Positions 46,101 through 57,553 are shown, numbered from the stretch's first letter. The stretch is 64,000 nt of DNA from Isoetes taiwanensis (GCA_021234155.1 JAJEKV010000052.1:6681358-6745357); one strand, 5' to 3'. The notes: generated by a model from the sequence alone, not told the origin. Numbers and translations are program-made.

Positions 46101-48735
46101 TGATCATGTTTCTATGCTTTCTAACTTGGAGAATATTGGCCCATGGTTTATGTACCATTCCTATGCAACAAGCATGAGATCTCAACCAACAAGAAGTGGT
46201 GACTATACGGATCAGCTGGAACATGGCCTATGACAGAAAGTCTGCACACAAGTTTTTGTCTGGGGAATCGATACTACAGCCTGGAGTTGACCAATCACAG
46301 ACAATATGTGCATACAGAGGATGCCGTAAGCAAGAGAGAAAAAGCAACATCTACTCCACACAATTAGTAACCCAGCAGTCCCCTAAACTATCAGCCATAG
46401 GTATATGAGAACCAAGGAGGACTGCAGCTGCAACATTTTCTTCATTTTTGTCAAATGTAGAGTGGTTGGCTCTCCTATCATGTCCTTGTGTTGTTTCATC
46501 TTCATCCTTTTGTAATCAGTCTTATGAAAGATCTTTCTTTAAATTGGTTCATGTTTTTCACCTTGGGCATGTTTGTTACAGACTCGACCACAGGCAACCG
46601 TAGAAGTCGAGATATCAGAAGATATGCAAGTTGTTCATTTTGACTTCAACAGGTGACTGGCTTCTAACAATCTACTCGCTCAAATATACTAGGCTTTAGT
46701 AATAACTCACTTGTCATAATTTGGCTACAACACTCCTTTTGAGCTGCATGACGATGCTTCAGTGTTGAAAGCAATGAAATTTTGTGACCAACCTCGTGGG
46801 TCTGATACTGATGGATACGAGGACCCTGGTGATATTAAAAATGCTTTTGATATACGATCCTCGCCATTATTACAGTGCTCTATGCCTTCTTATGTCTTGT
46901 GTAATGGAAAAACAGCAGGATTAGAATGGGGGGCTGGAGAGAAGATGAGATTGAGGAAATGATCCCTACTCATTGCTGCTGCCTCTCTAGGAGTGAAGAT
47001 CTGGACAAAGCTCTATAAAGAGTTTGATACCCCTAAGAACATAAAGAAACTGAGAAATATAAAAAACTGACCTCGGCACGTGTGCATCATCCAAGTGATC
47101 CTCGTGGTCATGTGGTCCCAAAGAACTCTCACCATCTTGATAATCTTCAAATTCAGCATCTACAGCTCGTTGAGAATTCTGGATTGAGGATTAACTGGCC
47201 AACGTAGACTCACCATCTTGTTGAGCTTCAACTGGGGCATCTACAGTAGTTGTTGTTGAACATCTAGGAGTAAGAAAGCCATCTATGACAGCAGGATTAA
47301 GTGGCCAGATTCCAGTGGCTTTAAAGCCAGCTTTAATATTCTCAGGCCTTAGACCCGTGGCCAATGCATTAGAAATCAGACCTGCAAATAAGAAAGAAGT
47401 TAGTGTCATAACCATATGTATGGAAAGTGTGGCTGCGTAGACTGTGCAGAGGAAGTATTTGGTGGCGTGTGCACAAAATATGTTGTTACAAAATATGTGG
47501 GGCATAAAATCAGCATACACATACCTGCTAATTGTGCCTTGTTCGGCTCAAAACCTTCCCTCTTGTCATCCTTGTCATTTATGTATGCAGTTCTTTGTCT
47601 TCGAAAATACCGTTTAAATGGTATAAAGACTACCACATCAAGTGGCTGCATGAGAGGTATGGGGAGGCAAAATAACTAGGTGAATCCCCAACGATCTGGC
47701 TAAAAGCACCACCTCATCATTTACATGGCTTCCATGGCCATCTAAAATGATAAGATGAGGGTTGCTTTCATTAACCCCTCCAGGCATATTAGCTTTAAAA
47801 TGTTCCCTCAACCAAATCATAAACAACTCTATAGTCATCCATGCCTCAGGCTGAACTGACATTCCAGCCCCAATCTCACAATTGACTACATGGTTAGCTC
47901 GAAGTCTAATGCCTTTGAAGATATAGTAGCTAGGAATAGCGGTACCTGAGGCGTTGCAGCATGCTAAAACAGTCACCCATTATCAATTTCGCATCACTAT
48001 CTCATGGACTGCCCTACTTCCCTTTTTCGCTATCACTCTCAAACCACTAATCTTCCCCGCTTGAATGCCAGTTTCATCTGCATTCCAAATGTGGCTAGGC
48101 TCAAAATTAAAATGGCTATAAACTTCTTCCAATGTTGTGTAAAAGGGCCGAAGTTTTAAAGGATGTATGGCTCGTGCTCCTGTAACATCCAAAGTTTCTG
48201 TTGACCTCAATGAAATATCAGGATGTCTTTTTTTGAACAATCTCCACCATTTATCTCCTGGTTTTCCATTCAACCACAAAGTATTTTTGCCTTCACACAT
48301 GCTTGCTGCTTTCAATTTGAATTGCTCCAAAGTCACTCCCATGCCTGCGGTTACTCTATCTAATGCCCATTTTTTCAGTTCTAATTCCTGTTCCTTACTC
48401 AAACACCTAGGATCTTGGCCAGCTTTCTTACTGTAAATGCCCCTCATCCAATTACGTAAGCTTGACTCAGGTATGTTAAACTGCCTTGCTTCTTCTCGAA
48501 TTGTTAAAATTTCCTTGGCATCTAGCATTCGAAGTGCCTCGTGCATGCTTTCCATCGACCAGCCTCCCCTCACCCTCTTTCTTGGAGCCAGTTGTTGGGG
48601 CACGAGAATTGGATTGTCATTGTGCAAACTCTTCTTCCGTGACTGGGAAACACTGCCTCTCTTCTTCTTTGGAACTTGAATTGATGCTGGAGTATTAACA
48701 TCATTAGTGTTACGCCTAGATCTTGTGATAGGCAT
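43137..48735 (-). pseudogene. Pogo/Tigger-like DDE transposase gene, four exons
   Basis: Cut-and-paste transposase of the Tc1/mariner-pogo group (DDE_1 type). Exon 1 (48735-47525): MPITRSRRNT start, a helix-turn-helix of the pipsqueak kind (MHEALRMLDAKEILTIREEA...IPESSLRNWM), a second DNA-binding region with WWRLFKKRHP, then the catalytic Asp residues in NADETG (48078-48076) and ILDGHGSH (47742-47740). A third lies in QPLDVVVF (47639-47637) after PPHTSH. Exon 2 (47381-47072): GLISNALATGLRPENIKAGF, ATGIWPLNP, then an acidic tail. Exon 3 (43758-43676): IQGLEILNVAASVTDDAG. Exon 4 (43584-43137): HYLTSDGWIRDVQEDKARKE and a Lys/Glu coiled coil. The introns (143, 3313, 91 nt) all run GT-AG with matching phases. 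Breaks: tandem TGA-TAA at about 47977-47982, a frameshift near 47640, TAA near 47188, and a frameshift near 43560. Terminal inverted repeats were not found. A host-domesticated copy is an alternative. Confidence 0.85.
43759..47071 (-). other. 3.3-kb intron of the transposase gene
   Basis: Donor CGAG|GTCAGT at 47071 and acceptor TATGTAG at 43759 in minus orientation; phase 2 on both sides. Unusually long beside the other introns (143 and 91 nt), so it probably contains an insertion. Nothing inside could be identified: short unrelated open frames (44045-44239, 46762-46962) and a 14-bp tandem (ACTACATCCCAACA) near 45050-45075. Confidence 0.65.
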
Positions 48736-48923
48736 GCATTCAATATGTATTGCAGGAACATTTAGCATAAAACCAAGTAGAAACCAAAAAACATGAAGTG
48801 TTAATGCAGATGAGATAATTTTGAACATGTGTTCTTGCGACCAGAGATGCTTACAATGACGCCTGGGCTTGGATACATCAGTTTCTTGTTGGTCTTAAAC
48901 TTTTTGATCTTGGAGGATCTTAG

Positions 48924-49690
48924 ACTTTTTTTAGTCATCATCCAGAAAGCTTACACATGTTTACATTTCTTATGGATGATGCTGGAATTCCAGCTAACTA
49001 CAGACAGATGCCAGGTTTTGGAGTGCATACATTCACTCTGCTAAACAAAGCTGGCCAGAGAACCTATGTTAAATTCCACTGGGTTCCTGCTGCTGGAGAA
49101 AAATACCTTTTGGATGATGAAGCAGTTATTGTTGGAGGCACTTTGCATAGCCATGCAACCAAGGATCGATTTGACTCCATTGCTAGTGGAAACTTTCCCC
49201 AATGGAAACTATATATGCAAACAATGAATCCAGAAACAGAATACAACTATGACTTTGATCCTTTAGATGTTACAAAGACATGGCCACCCCATCAGTTCCC
49301 TTTGCAACCTGTAGGAAGGCTTGTTCTCAACCAAAATATTGACAACTTCTTCAATAAGAATGAACAATTGGCCTTTTGTCCTGCCATTGTCGTGCCAGGA
49401 ATATCTTACTCAGGAATATCTTACTCAGATGACAAATTGTTGCAGTCCAGAATTTTTTCTTATGCAGATACTCAGAGACATAGATTGGGACCAAATTACC
49501 TTCTACTTCCTATGAATCAGACCAAGACTAGGTATCACAATAACCATTATGATGGCTTTATGAATTTCATGAAGAGGACTGAAGAAGTAAATTTTAACCT
49601 GATTCTCTCTATCCTTTTCTACATTAATCTGGCCTCATTTGGGTCTTTATTTGATTGTTGAAACAGGTTGGCTATTTCCCATCCAGATTT
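48924..49690 (+). pseudogene. Catalase gene fragment (middle to C-terminal part)
   Basis: Catalase splits hydrogen peroxide in peroxisomes. The frame gives [19 protein letters not shown], then [98 protein letters not shown] (containing the heme-ligand Tyr of RxFxY) and [12 protein letters not shown] plant-style 80-nt GT-AG intron (49587-49666) follows, then YFPSRF. The N-terminal half with the catalytic His is missing and the C-terminal end dissolves into short repeats. A 15-bp tandem duplication makes [12 protein letters not shown] where one copy is normal. The retained intron shows a DNA-level duplication, not a retrocopy. It lies 190 bp from the transposase start, in opposite orientation. 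Confidence 0.9.
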
Positions 49691-49830
49691 GCTCTTCTGA
49701 TTCTGCATGCTATTCTGATTTTGCATGCTATTCTAATTTTGCAGCAAAGCTATCAAACTATTAATGACTAGCAGCCAAACTATCAAACTATTAATGACTA
49801 GCAGCCAAACTATCAATCAGCCTATCTGTT
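49691..49830 (+). repeat. 18-bp and 30-bp tandem repeats replacing the catalase end
   Basis: CTGATTTTGCATGCTATT-like units (18 bp, about 2.7 copies, 49696-49740) are followed by GCAGCCAAACTATCAAACTA... units of 30 bp (49741, 49771, 49801; 2.6 copies). They start where catalase similarity stops. Confidence 0.88.
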
Positions 49831-51690
49831 GTCCAGGTCACAAAAGGTCTACTACAGAAGAATGGACCTGAGAGAGTCGTAGCTGTTAGTAATTATTGAG
49901 CCTCCAGTGGGAAATGTATCTCCAGTGGAAATTATGGGAACCTAACGAACAAAATCTGTCCAAAGAAATCATTTATTAACAACAACAGAGATAGTAACTG
50001 AGTAAACAGAGATTACCTTCGGAGAAACTGAATCTTGACAAGAATTGGTTCATGTAAGCGAATACAAAGAGATGGATATATTACATTACCATTTTTTTCA
50101 AGAACAAACGATTTGTCAAAGAATGCAAGCCTCCATCATCTGGCAAGACTCCAGATCAAACGATTTGTCAAAGAATGCACGACTATGTGGTCTGAGACGA
50201 ACGCCTATGTGGTCTGGTCGCTGGAGCCTTCAACCTCAATCTACGAAATTTTCAGCGGCATTTTCCACGTCCACGTTGGGGCTTTTTCCACGTCTGCTAA
50301 TGGTATTTTCTACGGCATACGTGGGACGTGCGCAGCCAATGGACACCCCCCCCTATAAGCGGCCGGACCAGCCAAAGATAGGTCAGATCTAATGATAGAG
50401 AGGTCGATTCTTGCCCTAGAAAAGGCCCATCTACCCTTTTACAACTATTCTTGGCTGAAGTGGCCTTATAAAAGGATTTGGTGACGTTTTCTGAAATCAT
50501 AGTTTTCCTCTGGAGCCAAGCAATTGGAGCATCCTGCTTTTCCTTGCTGCTTGATCTTCTGCCTGAGGGTTTTAGACCATTTCGAATTGATTGGGAATCA
50601 ATTCGGCTTGTTCCGAGCAACTCCATAATTTGGTGCTGACTCCGTTCTTGGAGCGTTTGGAACTTCTCTTTGAGCAATATTGCTACTGCAGTATTGAGTT
50701 CTTGTAATAGAACTTCTGAAGCTGGGCTTCAAGCTGATCCTGAGGATCAGTAGCGGTTGTGCATGGGGAGTTCTGGGAACTCACGGTTGAGGGGAACTCT
50801 GGGAGTTCTAGGTAGTGCAATCGGACCTACAGCCTGTAGGCTGTGATAATGTTCTTTAGAATCGTCATTGACACTTTCCAGAGTTCATAAGGAAATTGAT
50901 TATCTACAATCTCCATTCACTTGGCTAATCCATTTTTATGCGCATGATGAGGATTATAATGAAGATTGAAGAGTTAGAGAACATGCACATGACCTTTCAG
51001 TGCATTCACATTTAGATGCTGATGAAAGAAATGCTATTGTGCATGATCTAAATGAACAAATTGATATGTTCACATACGATTAGTCAACACGGTTAATCCT
51101 GATGTTATGACACGGTTAATCCTGATGTTATGACTGCTATGGAGGAATCAATTTTGGAGCATTATTACTTTAGCATGAATGCAAAATAAATATAAATTTT
51201 GTCACAAATCAAATAACGTTTTATAACAATGATGTATGAATCATTCACCCAATTATGTTGAAATATTAAGTACAGAATTGAATCATACTTTGCTATAATT
51301 CTCAAGAAAAGATTGTCACAATTTAATCACAACATTGTTTGGAATTTGTTGCACAAAGTGCAATATAAACTTGGCAAAAAGTTGTCATTGCATTGACAAA
51401 ACATTTTACATGATGTTTTTGACACATCCTGACACATGAACCATCTTGTGTCAAGATATCCCCATCCTCTTGCAGTGTACATTCCTCCTAGAGCCCGAAG
51501 AACCACACTCGTAAGTTCTCAAATGATTAATGAAACCTATAGAATGATTGTTCTTTTGTTATGAATAATTGGTTGATTACCATGTGACATTGCACACCTT
51601 GTGCTTTGGGAAGGGGGGCGAAGACTTAGAGGCCTAAGTCGAGATGCTTCTAGTGCAATACCTCAATTACTTACCATATAATTTTTGTAT
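49831..51690. other. Intergenic with a promoter-like stretch
   Basis: Around 50463 CCTTATAAAAGG is a good TATA box. It is followed by a leader with several short inverted repeats, among them CTGATCCTGAGGATCAG (about 50732-50748) and CCTACAGCCTGTAGGCTG. AATTTGGTGCTGACTCC near 50628 could be a primer-binding site, so this may be an LTR remnant. The direct repeat GATTTGTCAAAGAATGCA occurs at about 50110 and 50162. No coding region recognised. Confidence 0.4.
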
Positions 51691-51812
51691 GTGCATAAGA
51701 GCCCGCCTGGTTGTCGACGGTGCGCTGAGATTGGGATGAATAAGGGAGACATTGTCCCATGACCTATTGATCTCCGTGGACGTTAAAAAATTTATTCTAT
51801 TCTATTCTATTC
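51690..51812 (+). mobile_element. 5'-truncated LINE 3' end with (TATTC)n tail
   Basis: Contains CCCATGACCTATTGATCTCC and GTGGACGTTAAAA, followed by a TATTC tail at 51793-51812. Belongs to the same tail type as 16724-16934. The left border is approximate, and the 3' hairpin module is already lost to truncation. Confidence 0.8.
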
Positions 51813-52089
51813 CCATGTAGTTGGTACCTTGGTGTAGATTGTTAACTGGGGTGCTACATGAGGCTAGGCCTAATAGTCTGTGATCGTGTGTGTGCAGAAC
51901 ATGGACTCAACACCTTCTAGACAATGCGTTATCTCAGTGAGATGAAGTCGTGTACGGATGTGATGTTTTACGGTCCTCTAGATTTAAGTCATGTACGGAC
52001 GTGATGTCCTGGCCTTGTTGCATTGTATTTCAAATTTTAGCATAATTTTATGAGGGTTTCAACATATGCAAAATCTACACGCTATCCAT
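51813..52089. other. Intergenic, no feature recognised
   Basis: Has an imperfect repeated phrase (GTCGTGTACGGATGTGATGT and GTCATGTACGGACGTGATGT, near 51946 and 51988). Otherwise nothing. Confidence 0.5.
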
Positions 52090-52575
52090 CCTTAACGCCC
52101 TGGTTCTCAGATTTACAGGCTGAGATCCAATCTCAGCCGTTGATTGGAGTGATGTTATCTGCTAGTAACAGCTTCACCGGCAGACATTTTATGCTGTTTC
52201 TCATAACATCCTAGAGTGTTAAGCATGAAATCCTCATAACACCCTAGGATAATATCAAGAACAGCTAAAAATCCAGAGCAGAAACAGAGTTTGCTAAAAT
52301 CCGAGCAGAAACAGAAGCTTTCCCTCTTCAATATCCGGCAGAAACAGAGCAGTAGCCTTCCCTCTTCAATATCCCTCTAGAAACAGAGCGGAATCTTTCT
52401 AGAAACAGCGCAGAAGCCTTCCCTCTTCAATATCCGGCTTCCTGCTCTGCTGCTAATATCCTGCTTCCTGCTGCTAACATCCGGGCAAGCTTCCTTCTGC
52501 TTCCGGCACCTCTGCTTCCTTCTTCTAAGATCAAGATCCGGCCCTGGAGCAAATCCTCGAACCAGGGCGTTAAGG
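52090..52575. mobile_element. MITE-like element, 17-bp perfect terminal inverted repeats
   Basis: CCTTAACGCCCTGGTTC at 52090-52106 is the exact reverse complement of 52559-52575. The 486-bp interior is noncoding, with many variants of CAGAAACAGAGC and CCCTCTTCAATATCC as degenerate tandem motifs. It can be read as a TTAA duplication flanking CGCCCTGGTTC termini. It lies about 220 bp upstream of the STIC2-like start codon. Confidence 0.75.
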
Positions 52576-52577
52576 GC

Positions 52578-52698
52578 GATAACGCCCTGGCCCTCAGACG
52601 TTACCTACAAAAAAAATTTCGGGCCAACGAAAATGCCTCGGGCGTGCGCTGGCCCTCAAATTTTTTTGTAGGTAACATCCTCGGGCCAGGACGTTATC
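52578..52698. mobile_element. 121-bp hairpin element next to the MITE
   Basis: Arms 52578-52619 and 52657-52698 are inverted copies (about 85 percent identical; GTTACCTACAAAAAAA is exact) around a 37-bp loop. Its termini GATAACGCCCTGG are related to those of the adjoining MITE (TTAACGCCCTGG), so both seem to use the same terminal motif. The right end is 100 bp from the ATG of the STIC2-like gene, in its promoter or 5' leader. Confidence 0.8.
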
Positions 52699-52797
52699 TA
52701 CACCATAACAGTTTCTAGATGGTTTTATTTCGCACTGCCCGTTAGCAGACAGAAACCTCTCCCCACACAGCCATGTAGACTAGTGGCAGGGTTAGCG

Positions 52798-54108
52798 ATG
52801 GCGTCCATAGCTGCGCCTTCGTCCACATGTTTCTCCGCCCGTCTTCCATATCGATCTTCCTCGATATCAGACCCATCGTCCTCTAAATCTTTAGGTAAAT
52901 TGCATTGGTCCTTCTTGGTTGTTCATTGTGAATATTGCTCAGCTTAGGCTGAAATTGGTCGCGTCTGAATGAGAATCGTTGACTCAGACGTTCTTTTCCT
53001 CTTGTAAAATTTAATGCTTGACTTAAAATTTGCTATTATGCAATATAATGCTGAAGAGATCGTGAGGTTTTTGCTTTTGCTATTGCAAATTCGACTTGGG
53101 TTGCTACAGTATGTAGGTCCAGGCACAGCTTTGGGAAGTTGAGGCTTTTCCATGTAGAGAATCAACCAACGCAAAGATGGGATAGTTTGGTTACAAGAGG
53201 CCTGTTTGGAAGAGGAGAAAAGAAAGAGAGCACCGAAAATCCAGAGGAAGCTAATAAAAAGGTGAGATTTATTGTCTCAATATATAATATAGGTACATCC
53301 TGGTTGATTCTCGCTCTTCTGGGAGAATGGCCAGTAGAAATCTGTTGAACACAGCCATCCAATAATGCATTTGCTTCTTTTATTATAGTATCACTGCCAA
53401 GTTTAAAGTTTCCCTAAACTCTCCTTATTTGCATCATAGGCAGGTCTTTTCGGTAACATGCAGGATTTGTACCAGACTGTTCGGAAAGCACAACAAGTTG
53501 TCCAAGTAGAGGCTGTTCGTGTCCAGAAAGAGCTTGCTGCGTAAGCTTCTTTTCTTTCAATGAGGTAGTAATGCATCTTCTATCGTGTTAACAAATTCAA
53601 TGTGTCTTACCAGGGCAGAGTTTGATGGATATTGTGATGGAGAACTAGTGAAGGTAATACTTAGGATCTTGTAAAGTGTGGCTTATTTAGTTCTAAAATA
53701 TTCATGTGAGAATGTCAAAATCTTAACTTTTTTGTTTTATCGTAGGTCACTCTATCAGGGAATCAAGAACCTGTACGGACTGAAATAACCGAAGCAGCAA
53801 TAGAGCTTGGTGCTGATGTATGTAACCTAATATTTCTAACTTTATCTCTAATGCTAGCCCCTGATGCACTTATTTTGATGACTGCAGAAAGTGTCAGAAT
53901 TAGTTACACAGGCTTATAAAGATGCTCATCAAAAGAGTGTGTTGGTGAGAACTAGACCTTTATAAAGGATGCAATATCATGTTTATTTCATGGCCACCTT
54001 TGACAGAATGTAACTTTAATTCTATGTTTATAGGCTATGAAGGATCGGATGAAAAACCTTGCAGAGAGTCTTGGTATGCCTCCAGGGCTTAGTGGAGGAC
54101 CTAACTAG
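52798..54108 (+). CDS. STIC2-like chloroplast YbaB/EbfC-family protein, seven exons
   Basis: A 197-residue protein. Exons: 52798-52894, 53110-53261, 53440-53540, 53614-53653, 53746-53817, 53888-53944 and 54034-54108. Every intron is GT-AG and all phases join. Residues 1 to about 58 are Ser/Arg-rich with MASIAAPSSTCFSARLPYRS, a typical plastid transit peptide. Then come GLFGRGEKKESTENPEEANK and the YbaB/EbfC domain (84-190): GNMQDLYQTVRKAQQVVQVE, VQKELAAAEFDGYCDGELVK, VTLSGNQEPVRTEITEAAIE. The end is MKNLAESLGMPPGLSGGPN, very close to the land-plant STIC2 C terminus. In Arabidopsis STIC2 is a stromal protein that works with ALB4/ALB1 and SRP54 in inserting proteins into thylakoids; bacterial relatives bind DNA. 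No break is seen. Two inverted-repeat elements crowd its promoter. Confidence 0.95.
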
Positions 54109-56093
54109 AACCAGGCTGAAGGTACCATTATTAAACATGCAAGTTTTGTAGTGTGCATTATTTGCTCAACCTAAATGCTACCTGAGTTTTGTAGCATGGG
54201 AAGAAGTTGTAATCATGTTGGCGCAAGGAAATGTAGAATTTGACAGTTGCATGTTAACAGGAGATAATTTATGGTCACTAGATATGAATTAATAAGGAAT
54301 TTTTGGCACCTTCCGCTTCAAAATAAATTTGCTATGTTTCATGTGCAAGTTAGCAGATCGTAGTAAATGTTCCTCATAGACACCTTCTTGTCTATTTGCT
54401 TTTGATAAATGGTGCAAGAGTGTTATTTATTCTTAGAAGAGTGCATGTTGGTCTTGCCTATGCGAAGGTTATTAACTTGTCTTTACATGACTTTTACTTG
54501 CACATTATAAAAGCATGAAGCATCTGATGCTTCATTCATAAATCTTCTCAAAATGCGTGTGGACTCAGAGTATTCTCCAATTAAGAAGACTAACCTTGGA
54601 AGTATCTCTGAATGGCACTCAGCGAAGAACAATTGAGTTAATTTTGTACATCATCAAGAAGGTGACAATCTTTATTGAAATGGGCATCTGATGATAGATG
54701 CGAACATGTAAGCGGGGATACATTCCTAGGTTGAGGATGTTTCTGTTAAGCCTGTCCTTTTCGGCATCAGATTATGTGGGACAAGTTAAAAGCGTTTCTG
54801 CCTGAAGCATACTAAAAGGCATTTGCAAAGAAGTTAACCGTGAATGCCACAAAGAATAGCTGATCCCCTGCAAGCCAATTTCAGACCTATCTTAGAGGAT
54901 TTGTCTTCTGCTCAAATCAAAAGGAAGCTCTGACTTCATTAAATGGAGGATGATAACCGACAAATAACTTACCTACTAGTATTAGCAAATTCAAAAGATT
55001 CAAAGGGGCTGGAAATAGAGATCTGTTTGGATCCATATACAATAGCCAACCACTTGTAAAAGCTTACATAGTCCATGTTTGTTTGATTCTGGATTTCAAA
55101 GCTAGCAATCACCTTAACTTCCAGCAACTCCAGGATGCTTGTTAAATGACAATATCTTCCTGCATTATTGGGCGAGGATCTCAATGGGCATGTGATGGAA
55201 ATATGAAAGGCACAAATCACTCCACGTTCCAATAGGCTGCTACACAAACTACTTGTGATTTTAATCCTTGCTTTCCAATAGGCTGCTACACAAACTACTT
55301 GTGATTTAATCCTTGCTTAGGGAAATGCCCCATAGAGGATTAGGTAGAACAGGATGCGTGTATTAGAAATGGTAATTACTAGTGCTTATAATGGTCTTTA
55401 CTAGTGCTTTTTATGATCGACTAGATCTCTAGATTAATTTAGTACAGTAGAATTAATCTATCATGTCTAAAATGATATCATAGATCATGTGAAAAGGATG
55501 AACAATTAAATAAAGCATTTTACATGAATAATAGAAACATTGTCGTACATGCAAATGCATGAAACAGAAGTGGATTGCATATGCATGAAATAGAAGTGGA
55601 GATTTGAGTGATCTTATTACCTCAATTTTTTTGAATAAAGCAAAAGTATAAAGGAGGGTTAAAGGGTTACCATACAATCGGTAGTTCGACGAGTAATGTA
55701 ATAAAAGGCAAAGTGAAAATGGGTGATTCCGTGGAATGTAATAAAGGGCAAGGTGAAAGCAAATTTGCTTACCAGCTCACTCACAGGAAGAAAAGGAAGT
55801 AATAGGTGAATTTACGAACCCAGAGTTTTTGCAATCATTGAAATTAGAGAGGCCAAAATCGCTCGAAAAATGATGCCCAGGAGCTGTTATCCCTACTGGG
55901 CAACATACTGACCATTGTTTCTATTTAAATTCTTAGATTTGCAAACTGAAGACTTTAATAATGACCTTATTGATGTTGAAGTCATATTGGGGACAAGGGA
56001 ACTTATTTTGCAAGTCAAACTGACTCTGGGTTATTTGAAGTTTGGAAGATGCCTATTTGAAGTTTGGAAGACACCATGTTATACCATTATAAC
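54109..56093. other. 3' flank of the STIC2-like gene and intergenic DNA
   Basis: The transcript end is not determined; AATAAATTTGC near 54323 could act as a poly(A) signal. A 35-bp direct repeat (CCAATAGGCTGCTACACAAACTACTTGTGATT) occurs at about 55228 and 55275. Nothing else recognised. Confidence 0.5.
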
Positions 56094-56545
56094 TTTTTTT
56101 TTTTTTTTTTTTTTTTTTGAACAAGGATCTGTATTAAATTCAAAAGATAAGACATTTTAATATATATAGTTAAGTCCAGAGCTAATACCACTTCTTCAAT
56201 CCACTAGGCCTGGTACTCTTAGAACCTCTCTCAACTTCTTCTCCGTAGGATACTACAGGAGAGAAGGACTAAATTCCTAGACACTAATGACACAATTATG
56301 GCCAGTTACTGAACAAGAACTACCCGGCCTCTTCTCCAAACAGATAACTACAGGAGCAAAGCTCTTGTCTTTCCACATGCCCCAACTGCATCATTGCTTA
56401 AAAAATTTGGCCCCTCAAATATAACGAAGAAACCAGACTTGAGACTGAAAACAGCAAGAGTAAGTCAAGTGCACTGGTCTGCCGCCAAGCTAGAAACAGG
56501 GTCCTCTTTATGCTCCCCACCGAAGATAGTAATGAGAGGGTATTA
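56094..56545 (-). mobile_element. Retroposon scar with poly(A) tail (minus strand)
   Basis: A run of 25 T at 56094-56118 is followed by GAACAAGGATCTGTATTAAATT. In minus orientation this is a 3' end TTAATACAGATCCTTGTTC plus poly(A), the form of plant L1-type LINE or SINE ends. The body up to about 56545 is noncoding and its 5' limit is a guess. It differs from the tandem-tailed LINEs elsewhere in the window. Confidence 0.55.
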
Positions 56546-56842
56546 AAGAGTGGCTAAAATTCGCCAAATGGCTATTTTTTAGACCTTTAGTCAAATTTTG
56601 TGGCTATTTTTTGAGTTTAAATATGCATCCAAGCAGTAGTTTAACCAATGGCTTAGATGGATGGCATAGATCTTGATCTCCGTCCTATTCTTTGATTGGC
56701 CCTTAGAATTGACGGTGGAGATTGGCGGTGAGATCAATGGCTAAGATGTCGATCCATGTCCTGTAATTTCATTGGTTGCCTGAGATTAACACTGCGCCTT
56801 GTGTTTTTCCTTTCCCTCCCTGCCGCCTTGTGTTTTTTCTTT

Positions 56843-56941
56843 CCTTCGAATGGCTATGGCGCCTTCCAACATGCACCTTCGAATGGCTATGGCGCCTTCC
56901 AACATGCGCCTTCGAATGGCTATGGCGCTTTCCGACATGCA
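56843..56941 (+). repeat. Three 33-bp tandem repeats
   Basis: CCTTCGAATGGCTATGGCGC... units start at 56843, 56876 and 56909 with one to three differences. In one frame they encode SNGYGAFQHAP three times. They lie within a plus-strand open stretch (56756-57061) and may belong to the retroposon that ends at 57553. Confidence 0.92.
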
Positions 56942-57459
56942 CCTTGTGCATGCTGCCCTGCTTTAGTGGTGATCCGACCACAGATCCAGTCCCCTGGTCA
57001 CTGGCCGACCTCCCTGGATTCGACCAGGCCATATGCCGCATGCAGAAATGCGACCTTGTAGCTCCTGCCTGGCAGACATCTGTAAACTGAAAAACTGGAA
57101 TTCGGCCGTTCCTTGTTCCCTCCAGAAAAATGCCTCTGCTTGGCTATGGCGATACCAAATCCGGCAATGGCGCTCTGCCCCTGCGGCACATGGAGTAGAG
57201 TATGCTTTTGGCGCCCATGAATACTCTACTAGTTCCAGAAGCTGCCCTGGATTCGCATTGAAACAACTGATTTGGGGATGGATGAGGTAAGAGAATTCAT
57301 TGAGCATCTGTCTTTGCGGTATACAGGGGATTCTTACCATCTGATTACAAATAACTGCTGTTTAGGGTTTCAGCTTACCAACCACAGGCGATTCCTACCG
57401 GATTTGTGAGCTGAGAATTAATAGAACTCCTATATGCTCGGGGTTTCATATATAGCTCC

Positions 57460-57553
57460 CATCTGGGTGTGTTGTAAAGTGTCACATGTCCGATAGGACG
57501 CTGCCTTGTGGCGTGACGTTAAAATCTCTTCTTCTTCTTCTTCTTCTTCTTCT
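57460..57553 (+). mobile_element. Retroposon 3' end with (TTC)n tail
   Basis: CTTGTGGCGTGACGTTAAAA leads into TCTC and a (TTC) tail (57529-57553). The GTGACGTTAAAA block equals the LINE 3' block GTGGACGTTAAAA minus one G, so this is a relative with a third type of tail. The element probably extends left to about 56.8 kb. The 3' hairpin module was not found here. Confidence 0.65.

Noticed and set aside
52798-54108. YbaB/EbfC gene as bacterial contamination
   Set aside because: Six GT-AG introns in phase, a transit peptide and the plant-type C terminus show a plant nuclear gene.
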